The notes beneath the pieces were generated by a model. The model saw only the letters and a program-made list of their open reading frames with translations, did no database searches and was not told the origin of the DNA. Shown one piece after another: positions 1-12,332 of a DNA stretch of 64,000 nucleotides. How positions within the stretch are numbered: the stretch's first letter is position 1; the number at the start of each line of letters is the position of its first letter. Made by a program: the position numbers and the translations under genes. The stretch is from the NCBI GenBank assembly GCA_026027325.1, contig JAMSLZ010000006.1, positions 1,984,001 through 2,048,000 of the forward strand, given 5' to 3'. The DNA comes from Actinomucor elegans. Its lineage: Eukaryota > Mucoromycota > Mucoromycetes > Mucorales > Mucoraceae.

Positions 1-972
1 GGATCTTTGAGGCGTGGAGACACTGCGAATAAGCAACAAAGGCGGTAATGGCTGTCACTAACATGGAATCAGGTTGTGATACTAATAATGGATAAAAGTA
101 TGGCTTGGGAAAAGTGGGGTAAATTAAGCCATTGCAATTGAAGTAAGCGCCTATCAGTTGGCGTTTGATATGGGTTCGATTTGTAGTGTCCAGCTGGTTT
201 GGTGATTCTTCCTCGACAGTCAATAGTTTGCGACGTTGCGCTTGCTTTTTCTTGAAGAAACTATGAATAATATACTCGACCTGTAACATTTTGTTGGTTA
301 CTGGGAGGGTTTGGTGGGATCTGTCTGCATGGTAATTAGGTGTACGTGAAGGAAAGCCAGAAGTGTTAAAGTAATGCAAGGATTCAGTGAGGAAGACAGC
401 TACATCTGCCATACTCTTGATGGACGTTTGAAAGCTGATGCCTTTTGATCCTTCTTGACGCACTATTAATTGCCAATCGTGTGCTTTTTCAGATGGATCT
501 TGGTCGTATTTTATGCGCTTATGGCCAAGATCTGAAGAATGTATCACATCACTATCATCGCATTCACTCCAAACACTGCTTGTCGACCAAGTGGAACTGC
601 TGCAACTGTCGCTCGAATAGACTGGTTCAGTTGTCGGTTGTAAAAAGACTTTTAGGTTCATTTCTCGAAGCTGCGTTTCCATAGCAGCCATTTCTCGTTC
701 CATAATTCGCACTTGTTCCAACATGCGGTTTTTTTTCGAGAAAGGCACAGCTTTCTTGAGTACAGTTGGCTTAGCAGTAAACTTGAATACGCAGGCCAAA
801 TTCATTTTTAGGCAGCGATCGCATTGATTTCCTTTTGTTACATTGCACTTTCTACGATGAGCTCGACAATTTTCACCTAGATTGGAGAGATAAGTACAAA
901 AAACGATTTGATTTATGAAGGGGACTTACATGGCTTGTTTCTTTTTTGTTTACTTTCATCGGAAAAAGACAT
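1..972 (-). CDS. Zn(2)-Cys(6) fungal transcription factor, C-terminus beyond the window
   Basis: Two exons: 972-930 and 876 to the left edge, with a 53-nt intron. The short first exon ends inside a Cys codon; once spliced, the protein starts MSFSDESKQKRNKPC and gives a complete binuclear zinc cluster (C-x2-C-x6-C-x7-C-x2-C-x6-C, residues about 15-41, with the basic RAHRRK stretch between cysteines 2 and 3). A basic linker and a Met/Glu-rich helical stretch that could be the dimerising coiled coil follow, then a Ser/Asp-rich spacer. From about residue 240 the sequence (GAYFNCNGLIYPTF, then a hydrophobic helix) looks like the start of a fungal_trans-type middle region. The family binds CGG-containing DNA in the nucleus and regulates metabolism or stress genes; the target here is unknown. 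An inverted CCAAT pentamer (CCAAT on the gene strand) lies about 200 bp upstream, near 1174. The zinc cluster is certain, the remainder of the protein is not visible. Confidence 0.88.
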
Positions 973-2059
973 GGTAAGCGCTTGGCCATAGTTCTACTTG
1001 AAAGAAGGGGAGTTTTGTTAATTAATCTAGAAGGAGAGATTCTCGAGGATTACACTCGCACGGCTAATATGATTCGCCGAGCCGGGCTGGATCGTTGATT
1101 GGGTTACCTGTTTTGTAAGGCATAATTTTACGTAATGAACAAAACTAAATGGTATTGGTCAATGCGTCGTTTCATTGGCCAGCGGCAATTGTAAATGCTT
1201 TTTTCTTTTTTTTTCTTTTTTTGAATTCCATCCATGCATTTGACAGAATATTCAAAATCACAAAATTGTATGTAGGTCAGTTATGAGCTTTAAAATCCGG
1301 GGAATATATAGAAAAAAAAACAAATACTATTTTTATTGACTAATCTTAAATTAAGGTAATCAGGAGGTAAGGAGCTTTGTACATATATATATATATATAT
1401 ATATCTGTCTTTGAGGGTATAGCATCCACAATTAAATTTAATTCTATACAGGTTTCATTAGTTGCATCCAACGCGCAAACATGGTTGTTGGCTTTTCCGA
1501 TCTCAACTTCGATTTTTATGTCTTACAAATTTATGAGTACAAGCTTTTGTTTTCTTTGGTCAGGGGGAATTAGCAATGAAATCCTCCTTCATGAATAGGC
1601 CAATAAATTTTAATACCATTTTTACTGGTAGACATTACTTTAGCTACTCATGTTTGTGACGTAAAGGTTGAGCTATCTTTCCTTAGCAGATTAGGATCTC
1701 TTTCATACAAAGTTGGTTATTGAATTTTATAACAATGCAGTCATCACTCGATTATTCTATATACAATAAAAATCGAAAAAAAAAACATTTGACTGAAATA
1801 CACCGAGTCTATTATATATAAATGGCCGATACTTGCAGTTCATAAAGTATTTTCATCTGTGCGCATTATACGATCTTGATAAAAAGGAAATATTTTCCAT
1901 GACGTCCCTGTACATGCATCTTTAGACTAATATATATATGTATATTCTGATACATTCTTGTTTCGCTCATTATCCAAATATCGGCTTATAATATTTGATC
2001 TGCCACACCGACATACTAGAACGTCGATTAAATACAGAGATCATGATTACACCCATTAA

Positions 2060-2092
<33 letters not shown>

Positions 2093-3549
2093 CCCGACTT
2101 CCAGGAAACAGGTAGTTTAAATCAGGTTCTTTTAAATGCACAGTGTCAAGACTTAGACTAATATAAAAAAGGGAGGTGCTAAATTACCCCAGCATTGTAT
2201 TGTTTTGTCTTGTAGAGCAATCTTTTATATTGCATTTGCTTCTAGATCAAGTTCAGAGTAAAAGCTAATCGACTATTTTTAATTATAAAAGGCGCTAATG
2301 AGCCATCATTACTGACTATCGCACTGTTTTTCATTTTTTGAGCGTCACCTTTACTAATCGAAACAACTTTTCATTGGTTGTTGGCAATCAACATAATTCT
2401 CATCACCATCACGATAGGAAAATTTAACAGAGTTTCGAGTGAATTCCAGATTCGTTATTCCAGCTCAACTCGAAATTCATTCTAATTAGAATATATATAT
2501 ATTTACATAAAAAAAATAAAAAAAAATAGAAAAATTATGGAAATAAAGTTTGACGTGCATTCTAGACTTGTATTTCACGTTATTTCATTTTAGTTTCGGA
2601 CAAAAATAACAATTCACTCGAAATTCACTTGAATGTGCTATGGGTTCATATTTCATCTCCTACCATATACACTGTATTACCCTGTGCTATATCAATCCGT
2701 TTACAGTATCGTGTCTAGAACTGTAACAAGTCGAGCTAATTTTTTTTTATTCTCTGCTAACCGATAGAAAAGAAAAAAGCATTCTTTCATATGAGCACAT
2801 ATTGGCAGTGATGAATCAAAGGACTCAGGCATTAAATGTTTGCACACATAAGTTCGGAACACGATCCTATTTCATTACAAAGCTGATACCAATTGTAGAA
2901 AATTCTGGGTCCCAGATGACTTTAATAACTTCTAGATGTGTTCTAAGCCACCTGGGGTTACTTTTTTTTTTAATATATTTGCTAGTGGTTTGTTGCCAAA
3001 TAGTCTCGACGCATGTACATGGGTGACATACTTGTATAATTTTTTTTTCACGACAATAGAGGTAAATAAACTGTATACGGTTAGATCTGTCTATCCCATG
3101 AACATGGTATATCAATATGTTTGTACGACATGATGAGAGAAGGTTCTAGCAAAGTGCGCAGACAAAACCAAGACATGGGCCAGAATGCGTCATATATCTT
3201 GGATATATCAAAATAGAATTAAGGGAGAATTGCATATCGTAAGCATTGGTAAAGAGCAAGTGATTCTGTCCAGGAACAGCTTTTTTTTTATAAGAAAAAA
3301 AGGGATCGACTTGTTGCCCCGCTTTTGTCATGAGGATTGAGATAGAAAATATTGTCCAAAATGTCAGAACGGTCGATTATATGAAACTAGTCCTTTTTTA
3401 TAAATACAATCAGAAATCTTCAATTGCTTCTGGAAGACTCTGCTTGGTTCTATTGCCAAACAAAGACAAATGACATCATATTGGATGGGATGCATAAATA
3501 TGCGTTTGTTTCTCTCATTTTTTTTTCGCCTTTTTCCTTTGTTAAGCAA
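973..3549. other. Intergenic region, no gene recognised
   Basis: About 2.6 kb of AT-rich DNA between the divergent promoters of the zinc-cluster factor and the F-box/kelch gene. It holds a (TA)n tract at about 1382-1403, a pure run of 30 A at 2061-2090, and several short open frames (for example 2802-3026 and 2936-3133) with low-complexity, frame-overlapping translations and no domain. A weak match to the interspersed repeat family lies near 2295-2322. Confidence 0.7.
2061..2090 (+). repeat. Run of 30 A
   Basis: An uninterrupted A run in intergenic DNA. There is no coding sequence or target-site duplication beside it that would mark a retroposed tail. Confidence 0.95.
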
Positions 3550-5580
3550 ATGACTTCATTTTTTGATTTAAGTTTAGATATCAAGTTTGTTGTGCTGAAT
3601 TATTTGGATAACAGGTCTTTGGCCTATTTATCGCAAACCTGCACATATTTCGGTAGGCTTTTGATATAGTATAAAAAAAATATATATATAGTAATCAGTG
3701 TTATATACTTTTATTGTTATTAGGCATGCTTGTAAGAAACGTCATTTCGTTTCGTAAAGCGCAAGTGACGCTGATGGATCAATTGATGCCTCAATTGCCG
3801 CCGTTTTTGAATTACAGAGCAGGTGCAGCCGTAGGCTCAACATTCTATTTGCCTTTTATCAACGACAATCCGTTTTGTTACTCATATGACCTTCAACATG
3901 GTGTCTGGTCCATCCATAAACTGAATATGATCGACATGGAGGATATCCAGCCCCAAATTACCTGTGCGGCTGTCATTGGTACTAAAATCTATTTAGTATG
4001 TGGACGATTATTAAACTCGTACACGCTGTCCAATGGCATGATTGAAATTGATATTACAACCTTCAACACACGCATGGTCAAAGACACACACGGTGTACCG
4101 CCTAGACCTCGTCATGAACACTCTGTAGATGCTATTCAAGACCGTTATTTAGTTGTATTTGGCGGTTTATGTTATAATTCAGTAGGTAAGTTATATCCCT
4201 GTGGTACATGCAGCTTACTAACTCAACTCTACAGGTGAAAATGACGTATTTGTTTATGACACGTTTGATAATAAATGGTTTGTACCGCCTATTTCTGGGT
4301 AAGTAAAGCAATGAACAATAGTATCAGTAGTAAACCGTTATTTTAGTCACCTTCCTCATTTAAGGTTTGGTCATGCCAGCACAGCCATACGAAATAACTT
4401 GTATATCCATGGTGGAGCACAACTTGATAATGACAGTAGTTACATTGTCTATGATGATCTCTATAAGCTAGATTGTGATACATGGACATGGTACAAGTAC
4501 GAACATCCAGAAGTCGAACGCTATTTGAGAACTCAGCTACCCACCCCAGGTGCCTTACCTCAACGAAAGCATTTGATCGCCACCAACGGCGATAGTCCAT
4601 ACGACCGTTTTCAATCATTCATGTGTAGTTTCAGCAACAAACTAATCATTTTTGGCGGCCATTCTATTCGAGAAGATGAAGACGATAATGAGATTCTATG
4701 CAGTTATCCGCTGGATGAACTATGCATATTCAATACAAAAAGAAACTCGTGGACTCTATTGAGAGCAGAAACCAAACGTCTTGATACAAATAATATGGAA
4801 GAATCTGAAGAAGACCCTATCACTGTATCTGATATGAGTGTAGCCACTTTGCCACTAGGTTCAAGAGGTATACGTATTTTTATCATTGCCGGTAGAAAAG
4901 CTGCTGAAGTACCAAGATCCAATCAATTTGTAAAACAACGGCAATACTCATCTTCACCCAATGGTTCATTGGTAGAAACCGCTTTACCTAGCATTACAGA
5001 TTCATTTATTCAAGAGCAGCAAAGTCCAAGCTTTGATGACGATATTCAAGAGGAAGAAGAGGAAGACTTTACAGATGAAAACGACCTCATGGAAGATCAT
5101 TCCAAGGATACTGAACAAGATGGACAGATTCCAATAGATGAAGAACATGGACACACTCCAATGAATGGCGGACAGGATGGGCATATTCCAATTGATGGTG
5201 ACGATGATCAAGTAAGATGAATGAATGAATAACATCAAGCTGGCTAACTTGTTAAATAGAATTCCCTAGCGGATACACGTAAACCAAATGGATCGAATGA
5301 ATCAGATCGCATCAAAGATTTGTTTAAACTTGAACCTGATATAGAACAAAACGATAGCGAAACACGTTCTAAATCTACCAAATCGCGTATTGGTAAAGCC
5401 AAAAGAAGAAGACCTTCCATTAATGTGCTTCACCAAGACGGTGATTCTTTACAAAAGAAGTCTAGTTCTAGTTCCAGTCTTTCATCACGTAATAGCAGTA
5501 ATCATAGTCTTGGAAAAAGAAAAACTCGCCACCAGCGCAAAATAACACCATGTGCCATCTTGCTCGACTTGATGGAGTAA
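3550..5580 (+). CDS. F-box and kelch-repeat protein
   Basis: Five exons: 3550-3652, 3724-4185, 4235-4298, 4347-5211, 5260-5580, all phases agreeing; 604 residues. The start at 3550 is chosen because it directly precedes an F-box (FFDLSLDIKFVVLNYLDNRS, residues about 4-34); the open frame extends further upstream but has no domain there. Kelch blades follow at about residues 55-420, each with the diagnostic hydrophobic-GG pair and a later W (LVVFGG, NLYIHGG, KLIIFGG, then NKWF, WTWY, NSWTLL). The C-terminal third is disordered: an acidic part with three imperfect DGxIPID units (5119-5210), then a basic Ser-rich tail with KRRR. By family knowledge the F-box would bind Skp1 in an SCF ubiquitin ligase and the kelch propeller would recruit the substrate; the substrate is unknown. 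It converges on the tetraspanin gene with 208 bp between the stop codons. Confidence 0.85.
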
Positions 5581-5788
5581 TATAATATACCTTTTTTATG
5601 CCCCCCCCCCCTCATATGTCTAGGCTTTCTTTATAGTATGTAAAATACCAACAATTTTCATGCAAGGTTTATATATATATATAATACATATATATATGAG
5701 AATAATAAGTAGTAATAGTAATGTATGTATATGAGATAATAATAATAAAAATAATAATAAAGAAATGAAAGGGTAAAAATACACGTTA

Positions 5789-6554
5789 TTAATAATAGGC
5801 TGCACCATTGCCATGGCGGTTATTATTGATCGTATTACTGTTATAATGATCGCTATAGTGATTGGAATTATTATCATGACGATACATATCATAACTATCA
5901 TAGCGATTATTGCGGTCACCAGCATAATATTGCTTTTGTTCATCTTGGCCTACCAGCGTAGTAGGTGTATCCACTGTCATGTCATCCAATCGAATGCCTG
6001 ATTTTCTACGTTTACGTCTCTCGTCCTCTTCATCATGTATATCCGATCCAGTACACAATAGCGTGATGGCGTTACTCATGGCTAACAATTCCAAGGCCAA
6101 TGCAGCAAAAACTGCCAAATAGACTTTGCCAAAAGTGACACTGACAAAACCCTGCAATTCAGGTGCACAAGGAGGTAAGCTATTGGTTAACGAGATCGTA
6201 GATTGGCACGTAGTTGTTAGAGCAAACTTATCAATGGGTGATTGATAGCCACAGCACTCGAACTATTCGAAAATGAGTAAACGCACAAAGAATGATTGTT
6301 ATGCGTATTATCTAACCTGGTTCTGCAAGTTGGCTCGGTAGTCGTATGAAGAACTGGGCCATAAGTCAGATAGATATTTTGAAGGGTTGGCGGCTTTTTG
6401 ATAGATACGAACACCAATCATGACTTGAAATACAAGGGCACCAATGATAATAATCATGTAAATGTAGGTGATTATATTCTTTTTGACATAGGCGCCTATA
6501 ATACCAAAGATGGCTGCTACACAAATCACTGCACCCAAGATAGATAATACTAAA

Positions 6555-6585
<31 letters not shown>

Positions 6586-6852
6586 TGAATAACACACGAC
6601 CAACATCTTTTTCTTTTTCTTTTTCTTTTTCTCTTTAAGAAACATACGCTTAAAGATATTTCCAGGAAACAAGGTCGCACCTATAAAACCATCTTTCATA
6701 CCAATCAAACCCAAGGCTATACATGCTACACCAAGACAAGCAAATAATAAATTGGTCGTAATCATGTAGACCTTACTTAGTCTGAGTTTTTACGGGTTAA
6801 TAGGGTATATCAAGTGATTATTACTTTAGTACCTAGCACAACAGGTAGTCAT
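5789..6852 (-). CDS. Tetraspanin
   Basis: Four exons read on the minus strand: 6852-6833 (20 nt), 6781-6648, 6549-6317, 6262-5789; 286 residues. The first exon encodes only MTTCCAR; it was chosen because splicing it gives RLSKVYMITTNLLF, the usual cytoplasmic lead into helix 1, and the phase fits. Four membrane helices are visible: about residues 11-31, 52-75, 80-102, and the last starting VYLAVFAALALELLAMSNAI. The large extracellular loop contains the tetraspanin signature CCG (FECCGYQSP) plus two more cysteines (TTC and PPC), which pair with it into two disulphides in the family. The C-terminus is cytoplasmic, first charged (DEEDERRKRRK), then Asn/Tyr/His-rich. Tetraspanins organise plasma-membrane or endosomal microdomains; in fungi one class (Pls1) is needed for penetration structures, but this one cannot be assigned to a class. 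An internal ATG at 6765 is an alternative start. Confidence 0.85.
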
Positions 6853-7497
6853 TTAATGTCGAAATGTAGAGATGTAAAATAAAAAAGAAAAAGGGAGGAA
6901 AAGGGGAAAAGAAGCTGTCTGTGTATGAACGCAGCTTATTACCCATATCCACTTAATTAAAAAAAGACTGTTTTAAAAATATAAAAAAGAGGTTTAAATA
7001 GAAAAAAGTAATTACCTTTGTACCACTTTGGTGTCCAGCTTTACTTTTTTTTTTTTTCTTTCTTTCTTTTACTCAGGCACGTCATCAAACATCATCTTTT
7101 ATGTCGATCTTGACGGATCAACGTGTTAAAGAAGTATTATCAGATTAGCCTTTGTTATGGCACCATCCTCTGCCACCTTTTGTTCATGATAGCATAGGGA
7201 GGGTGATTCCACGCGCAAGTCGCAGTTTTATAGAGGGATCTATTTTAGTATAGTAATATGCGCGTAGATCACTTGAAACTAAGTGAATAGCTCAGGGAAT
7301 GGCACTAATACTCAGGTAAGAAGGCTAGATTTCACCGAAATAGTATTCCTTTTATATTTTGCGTAGCTTGCTTCAAATTTTTAGGCCAAAAAAAAAGTTT
7401 TAAAATGATTCATTTCTCAAATGCACAAGAAATTAGATTCAATGCAACGTATTAAATAGTACTGACAGATACAGCTCCTTATTCTGAGATTGGAATA

Positions 7498-7537
7498 CTA
7501 ATCTGATGCAACATTACATCGAGATTCATCGAGATTT
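7498..7537 (+). repeat. Interspersed ~40-bp repeat, copy 1
   Basis: Starts CTAATCTGATGCAACATTAC and continues with a GAGAT block. It shares the order CTAATC-ATGC-ACATT-GAGAT with the copies at 13838, 13990 and 48965. Confidence 0.6.
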
Positions 7538-7844
7538 TACGCGTCTAAGAGTACCACCAAACTAATTTCCTCGGCCTTAATTATTTAACAAAATCGCGGG
7601 AAATTTTGAAGCAGAAAAATAGACATCATAGCGCAGTCGATGAAGAATACAGTCTAACTAACCAGGTATATTACTTACAAATTGTGGAACAAACAACGTC
7701 TCCTTTTGAATGGTGCACTTGTGAAAAAAAAAGCAGGACGTTGATGGCTTTTAGCACCTTTTTTCTTTCTTTCCACAAGTGCATCATTAAAATAATCTTA
7801 ACATTAAAATGAGGATGTCTAGTCCTACCTGTTTCCTTGGAACC

Positions 7845-7873
<29 letters not shown>
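7845..7873 (+). repeat. Run of 29 A
   Basis: Uninterrupted A run in non-coding DNA. Confidence 0.95.
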
Positions 7874-7876
<3 letters not shown>

Positions 7877-8468
7877 TATCTTCATATAGCTTACCAGCAA
7901 AGATTTCGCCAAGGATATTATGGTAGTGAGAATGGTAGTGGTGGTGGATTCCATTTTCAATGTTCGACAACCAATGAAAATGTGCGTGCTAAATTGGTTC
8001 ATCAAAAACGTAAATGGCGGTTTAGAAGTGTAATTTTTTTTTATACTAAATCATTTATTTCACTTTCATGTACCATAAATAATTTATTTATGTAAAACTA
8101 AAAACCTCAAACCTTTGCGTAATTCGTCGATATCTTTTTACATTTTTTTAAAAAAAAAACCTTGCACAAAAACTATACTATTCGAGATGTAATTGAGTTT
8201 TGCCTAATGCTTGTTAATGCATTGTGCGTATATATCTACTTTACATTACGTAAATGCATCTGCAAAAAAGCAAATAGAGACATTTTTTGGTCTCCGGAAA
8301 AAGTACTCTGGGAACAAAAAAAGCCCCCCATTTGGATAACAGACATCCGATTCAGAGAATCAGGTTTATTACACATCGCCGCTATCACAGTACTAAATAT
8401 TCTATGAATAACTGTAAAATGCATGCATTATTTTATATAACCTAGAGTTAAAGACCTGTATATTTTTT

Positions 8469-8496
8469 GACCGACGATCTCTGTTTAATGTCACAT
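8469..8496 (-). repeat. Interspersed ~40-bp repeat, partial copy
   Basis: The minus strand reads TGTGACATTAAACAGAGATC then GTCGGTC, matching the ATGCGACATTTGACCGAGATC core of the family with a few changes; the CTAATC end is missing. Confidence 0.45.
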
Positions 8497-8579
8497 ACAA
8501 TGACTTTTACTTGCTCAGAAAGACTGAACTAAATACAACTATTTTTATATATAAATAACTTATACTTCATTTAGTATTG

Positions 8580-8633
8580 AGCTAATGATCTGTAGGTTTC
8601 TTGATCTATCTCGGTTTGAAGTCGGACCTGATA
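8580..8633 (-). repeat. Interspersed ~40-bp repeat, diverged copy
   Basis: The minus strand reads CTATCAGGTCCGACTTCAAA followed by CCGAGAT and a distal AGATC. The block order is conserved but substitutions are many. Confidence 0.4.
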
Positions 8634-9631
8634 GTAGATATTCTGTACTCAGAATGAGCTGCTGCATTTAATAGAGCCCTTTGTTAGACTGCATTCCAAT
8701 CAATTTACTAGACTCACCAATAATTAGCTGTAAAATATATCAGTTTCTATTCTTTTAGTGATCTCGGTTCGAATAGTAATGCTTATAATGCGCTTTTACA
8801 TCCTTGTGATTTGCAGAGATTGTGACAAGGAAGTGAGCATAAGATTCACTCGTATTAACTGTCTGATTTGTATATTTTTTTTTCAAGCCTGTAGTGCATG
8901 CAACTAATGCATAAAGTGAAAGTATTTTTTTTCCAAATGTATACCATTCATAATCAAGGCGAGACATCTCGTCACTGTTGCGCTCGCTCATTCTTCATAT
9001 TATTTCATACCCAACGAAATGCTATATAAAGTTTGTTATTAGACTTGGTATTCCATCTAACCGGGTATCACCACACAAAAGCTGTATTAAAAAAAAAGGA
9101 TAGCATGAGTATTATCTGATAAATAAATATGAACCTGAATGCAAAAATAAGATAAATCGCTATTCTTTTTATGGAGATGATGATACAGCTTAGAACTTGA
9201 CATTCAAAAATCTTACGCCCAAGATTTCTAACAGCATTTATGTACTTGGTTTACTAAGTAGGTTTCACAGTTTTTATGCGCGCACGGAAAAAAACAAGCT
9301 CCAGAGATATGACAAGCTTTGTTTATCCAAAAGTTTTAGCCGAACAGATGTTTGAAAATCTCTTCAATACATTGTTCTTCCCCCTTTCTTTTAAAAAAAA
9401 TGAAAAAGGAAAAGAAATTCAAGGGCTAAAACCTACTCTTTCGCGAAGGTACTAATAAATACAATAGATATTATGCAAATATAACATTATTAAACTGGCA
9501 TGGGTCGAGCAGCCTATAGATCATTAGAATTACTATATATGATTCAACTGCCAATCCCTTAATCGACGTCATATTCATTATATTCCAACCACTCTAGTAG
9601 ACGCAATTATTTCTTATTCAACAATGCACTT

Positions 9632-9672
9632 CTAATCAGATCTGGCATTAGACTGAGATCAGTCGAGAAATC
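9632..9672 (+). repeat. Interspersed ~40-bp repeat, copy
   Basis: Reads CTAATCAGATCTGGCATTAG, then ACTGAGATC and GAGAAATC. The ends match the family; the ATGCGAC block is altered. Confidence 0.5.
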
Positions 9673-10661
9673 AAAAGGCACTGAAATTCAAGGTAAAAGT
9701 ACATATCTGTCAAAATTTTCAGATATTCCATACTTGTATCTAGCGTAAAAAAATCGAATAGTGAAAACTGGCTTCGTTATACCTGCGCGTTGACTCATTT
9801 ATACTTTTAACCTACTTGTTTTTTCTTTGATAGCTATCGTTAAACCAGAGCAAAGTTCGGGAAATTCTAATAAGAAGCGAGCAAAACAAAGCCAGCTTAA
9901 TATAATCCGTAACTAATGTGCCAGTGAATGATGATACCTTCGAGGCTTGGACGGACAACCAACCTAGAAGCGATGTACTTTTGTCATACCCGGAGTTCCT
10001 AAACACTGAACGAACAAAAAATAAAATAAAAGGGTTTCAAATGCTAGTATAACGTTAAAGGTGCTAACTACACACTTACTAGAGTGGCACTTTTTTTTTT
10101 AAAAAAAAAAAAAGAAAATGCTTCAAATAAAAACGATAAAGGTACAGAGTCTTTCTGTATTGAGCTTGATTCATATTGTCTGCTTCTATATGAAAGATAC
10201 CATATCTTACTTTCCTTTTTCAAAAAGACAGGCGAATATCCGCCAAGTGTGTATTACCTATTTGTTAAAAAAATATATATGGTGCGGCTGTGCTATGGTA
10301 TCGACGATTTTCCTCATCATGTACTCAATATTAGATGGCCATTAGTCGTAGTATCATGTCATGAGACTATCGATGCATTTGGTTGTATTACACACTTTTA
10401 AGAACTGGAGTACAACCAACAGATGAAACCAGGTTTTATTCAAACAAACATTAATTGTAATTGGCAAACTTGTCACCCAGCTCTAATTACTACACTGTTA
10501 TTCAACTATGTGTATGACTCATTTTAATGAGATATTATCTAGTACTTTATTCAGCCTTGAAGCAATCCAATCCATGCGTCCAGATACTCTTACAAATCAA
10601 ATGAATAACTGGCTGAACTGAGATTATTGCTGTAACGAATTGTTTAGTCATCGTCCTTTTC

Positions 10662-10666
10662 ATTGG
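10662..10666 (-). promoter_or_regulatory. Possible CCAAT box of the peroxidase gene
   Basis: An inverted CCAAT pentamer lies about 110 bp upstream of the cytochrome c peroxidase start. CCAAT is bound by the Hap complex, which controls respiratory genes in other fungi. A single pentamer is weak evidence. Confidence 0.3.
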
Positions 10667-10776
10667 CTAATATCCTTCATAGCAACCACGCGTTTTCATA
10701 TAAAATTTTCGAAAACCAACAGTATCTCTCGACACTCTTTCTTCTTCTTTTTCACTCCACCTTTTTACTTGCAATA

Positions 10777-12225
10777 ATGAATCCTCTCCGCTCTGCTTTC
10801 ACTAAATCTCGTTTGAGTACACGCACTTTAGTTGCCTCTGGATCTATACTTGGCGCTACCAGTCGTGTTGGGGGTGTTCGCACATCCATCATGCAAGGCC
10901 GTGGTTATGCCACCGAATCCAGTAACAAGAAGGGCGGTTCTGGCACTCTCACCTTTTTGAGTAAGTCTCTCCTCCTCCTTTTTTTTTTTATGGTGTAGTA
11001 TACGCTCATCAATGATCTCACCTGCTTTTTTTTTTATTATTATGATTAGCTTTGGCTGCTCTTGGTGGCGTCGCTGGTTATTACTACAACTCAACACAAA
11101 CTTTCAAGACCAAGACTGTGACTACTGCTTCTCCTAAAAAGAAGGACATTGATTACCAAAAGATTTATAATGAAATTGCTGATATGCTCGATGAAGATTC
11201 CGAGTAAGTACTTTGTGGGATTTCGCACAACAGAAAAAGGTCTTAATTTGTGTGGGTATATTTTGATAGTTACGATGACGGATCTTATGGTCCTGTCCTT
11301 GTTCGTCTTGCATGGCACGCTTCTGGTACTTATGACAAGGAAACCAAGACAGGTGGAAGCAATGGAGCTACTATGCGTAAGTTTTTATAGAGGTATTCAT
11401 GTATTATTTTTTTTTTTTTTTACTTACTGGGTAATAGGTTTTGAACCTGAATCCGCGCACGCTGCCAATAATGGCTTAGTTATTGCTCGTGATTTAATGG
11501 AAAAAATCCACAAAAAGCATCCCGAAATCAGTTATGGTGATCTTTGGACATTGGCTGGTGTTTGTGCTATTCAAGAATTGGTAAATAGATCTTTTTGTTT
11601 TTTTTTTTTAAAAAAAAAGGGTCATAAAAAAAATTAACTCATGGATGTATAGGGTGGCCCTACTGTTCCTTGGAGAGCCGGTCGTGAAGATATTGTCGAA
11701 ACAAAGAGCACGATTCCCGATGGCCGTCTTCCTAATGCTACCTTGGGTGAAGATCATATCCGTAACATTTTTTATCGAATGGTAAGTTACACGAGCAGTT
11801 TCAATTCCCCGGTTTTACTAATAAGTTGGTTTAGGGTTTCAATGACCAAGAAATTGTAGCTTTGGCTGGTGCTCATTCCTTGGGACGTTGTCACTTGGAG
11901 AGATCTGGCTTTGATGGACCTTGGCAAGAGGCACCTACTGTCTTTTCCAATGAATATTTCAAGGCATTGAAAGAACGTACTTGGATCAAGAAGCAGTTAC
12001 CTCACGGTGGCTTCCAATACGTCGACAAGAACAATACAGACGTAATGATGTTGCCTGCTGAAATCGCTATGCATAATGACAAAGAATTTAGAAAGTACTT
12101 TGATCTCTATGCTGAAGATGAAGACAAGTTCTTTAAGGATTTTGCTGTCGTTTTCAAAAAATTGCTCGAATTGGGTGTCCCTTTCAAGGGCGATGAAAAG
12201 GTATACGAGTTCAAACGTACTACCG

Positions 12226-12230
<5 letters not shown>
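10777..12230 (+). CDS. CCP1: Cytochrome c peroxidase, mitochondrial
   Basis: Six exons: 10777-10960, 11050-11203, 11270-11376, 11438-11580, 11653-11781, 11835-12230; 370 residues, close to the usual length of about 360. The N-terminus is a basic, Ser/Thr-rich presequence ([19 protein letters not shown]) followed by a hydrophobic segment ([17 protein letters not shown], about residues 58-74) like the membrane anchor cleaved during sorting to the intermembrane space. The heme peroxidase core has the distal triad (VRLAWHASG: Arg, Trp, His) and the proximal heme ligand His ([11 protein letters not shown]). The Trp in RTWIKK aligns with the radical-bearing Trp191 of yeast. It reduces hydrogen peroxide using ferrocytochrome c. 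The stop codon runs straight into 29 A. Fungal ascorbate-peroxidase-like relatives exist, but the presequence plus anchor and this Trp favour CCP. Confidence 0.95.

Positions 12231-12257
<27 letters not shown>
12229..12257 (+). repeat. Run of 29 A beginning inside the CCP1 stop codon
   Basis: The two final bases of the TAA are the first of an uninterrupted A run. The gene has five introns, so this is not a retrocopy tail. AATAAA occurs further on, near 12304. Confidence 0.95.
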
Positions 12258-12260
<3 letters not shown>

Positions 12261-12332
12261 TTTGATGCGATTTTTTGATCTTATTTATTACGGTTTCAAT
12301 ATTATGAATAAAAACGAAACTCTCTTTTATTA

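Larger units (their letters stand above)
6853..10776. other. Intergenic region, no gene recognised
   Basis: About 3.9 kb between the divergent tetraspanin and cytochrome c peroxidase genes. AT-rich, with a run of 29 A at 7845-7873 and scattered short frames (7606-7812, 8162-8407, 10084-10401) that lack domains and introns and overlap homopolymers. Interspersed repeat copies lie at 7498-7537, 8469-8496, 8580-8633 and 9632-9672. The last 150 bp before the peroxidase start are pyrimidine-rich, as is common for fungal leaders. Confidence 0.7.

Noticed and set aside
2802..3331. Overlapping small frames on both strands
   Set aside because: Four mutually overlapping frames in one 500-bp stretch with no domain; none can be preferred.
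5620..6001. Frames overlapping the 3' end of the tetraspanin gene on both strands
   Set aside because: Ile/Met-rich shadows of the Asn/Tyr/His-rich tail of the tetraspanin.
10084..10401. 105-codon plus frame in the CCP1 upstream region
   Set aside because: Begins in a homopolymer, has an overlapping open frame in another phase, no domain and atypical codon use.
12229..12257. Poly(A) tail of a retroposed CCP1 copy
   Set aside because: The gene has five introns, an apparent promoter and further 3' sequence, so it is not a processed copy.
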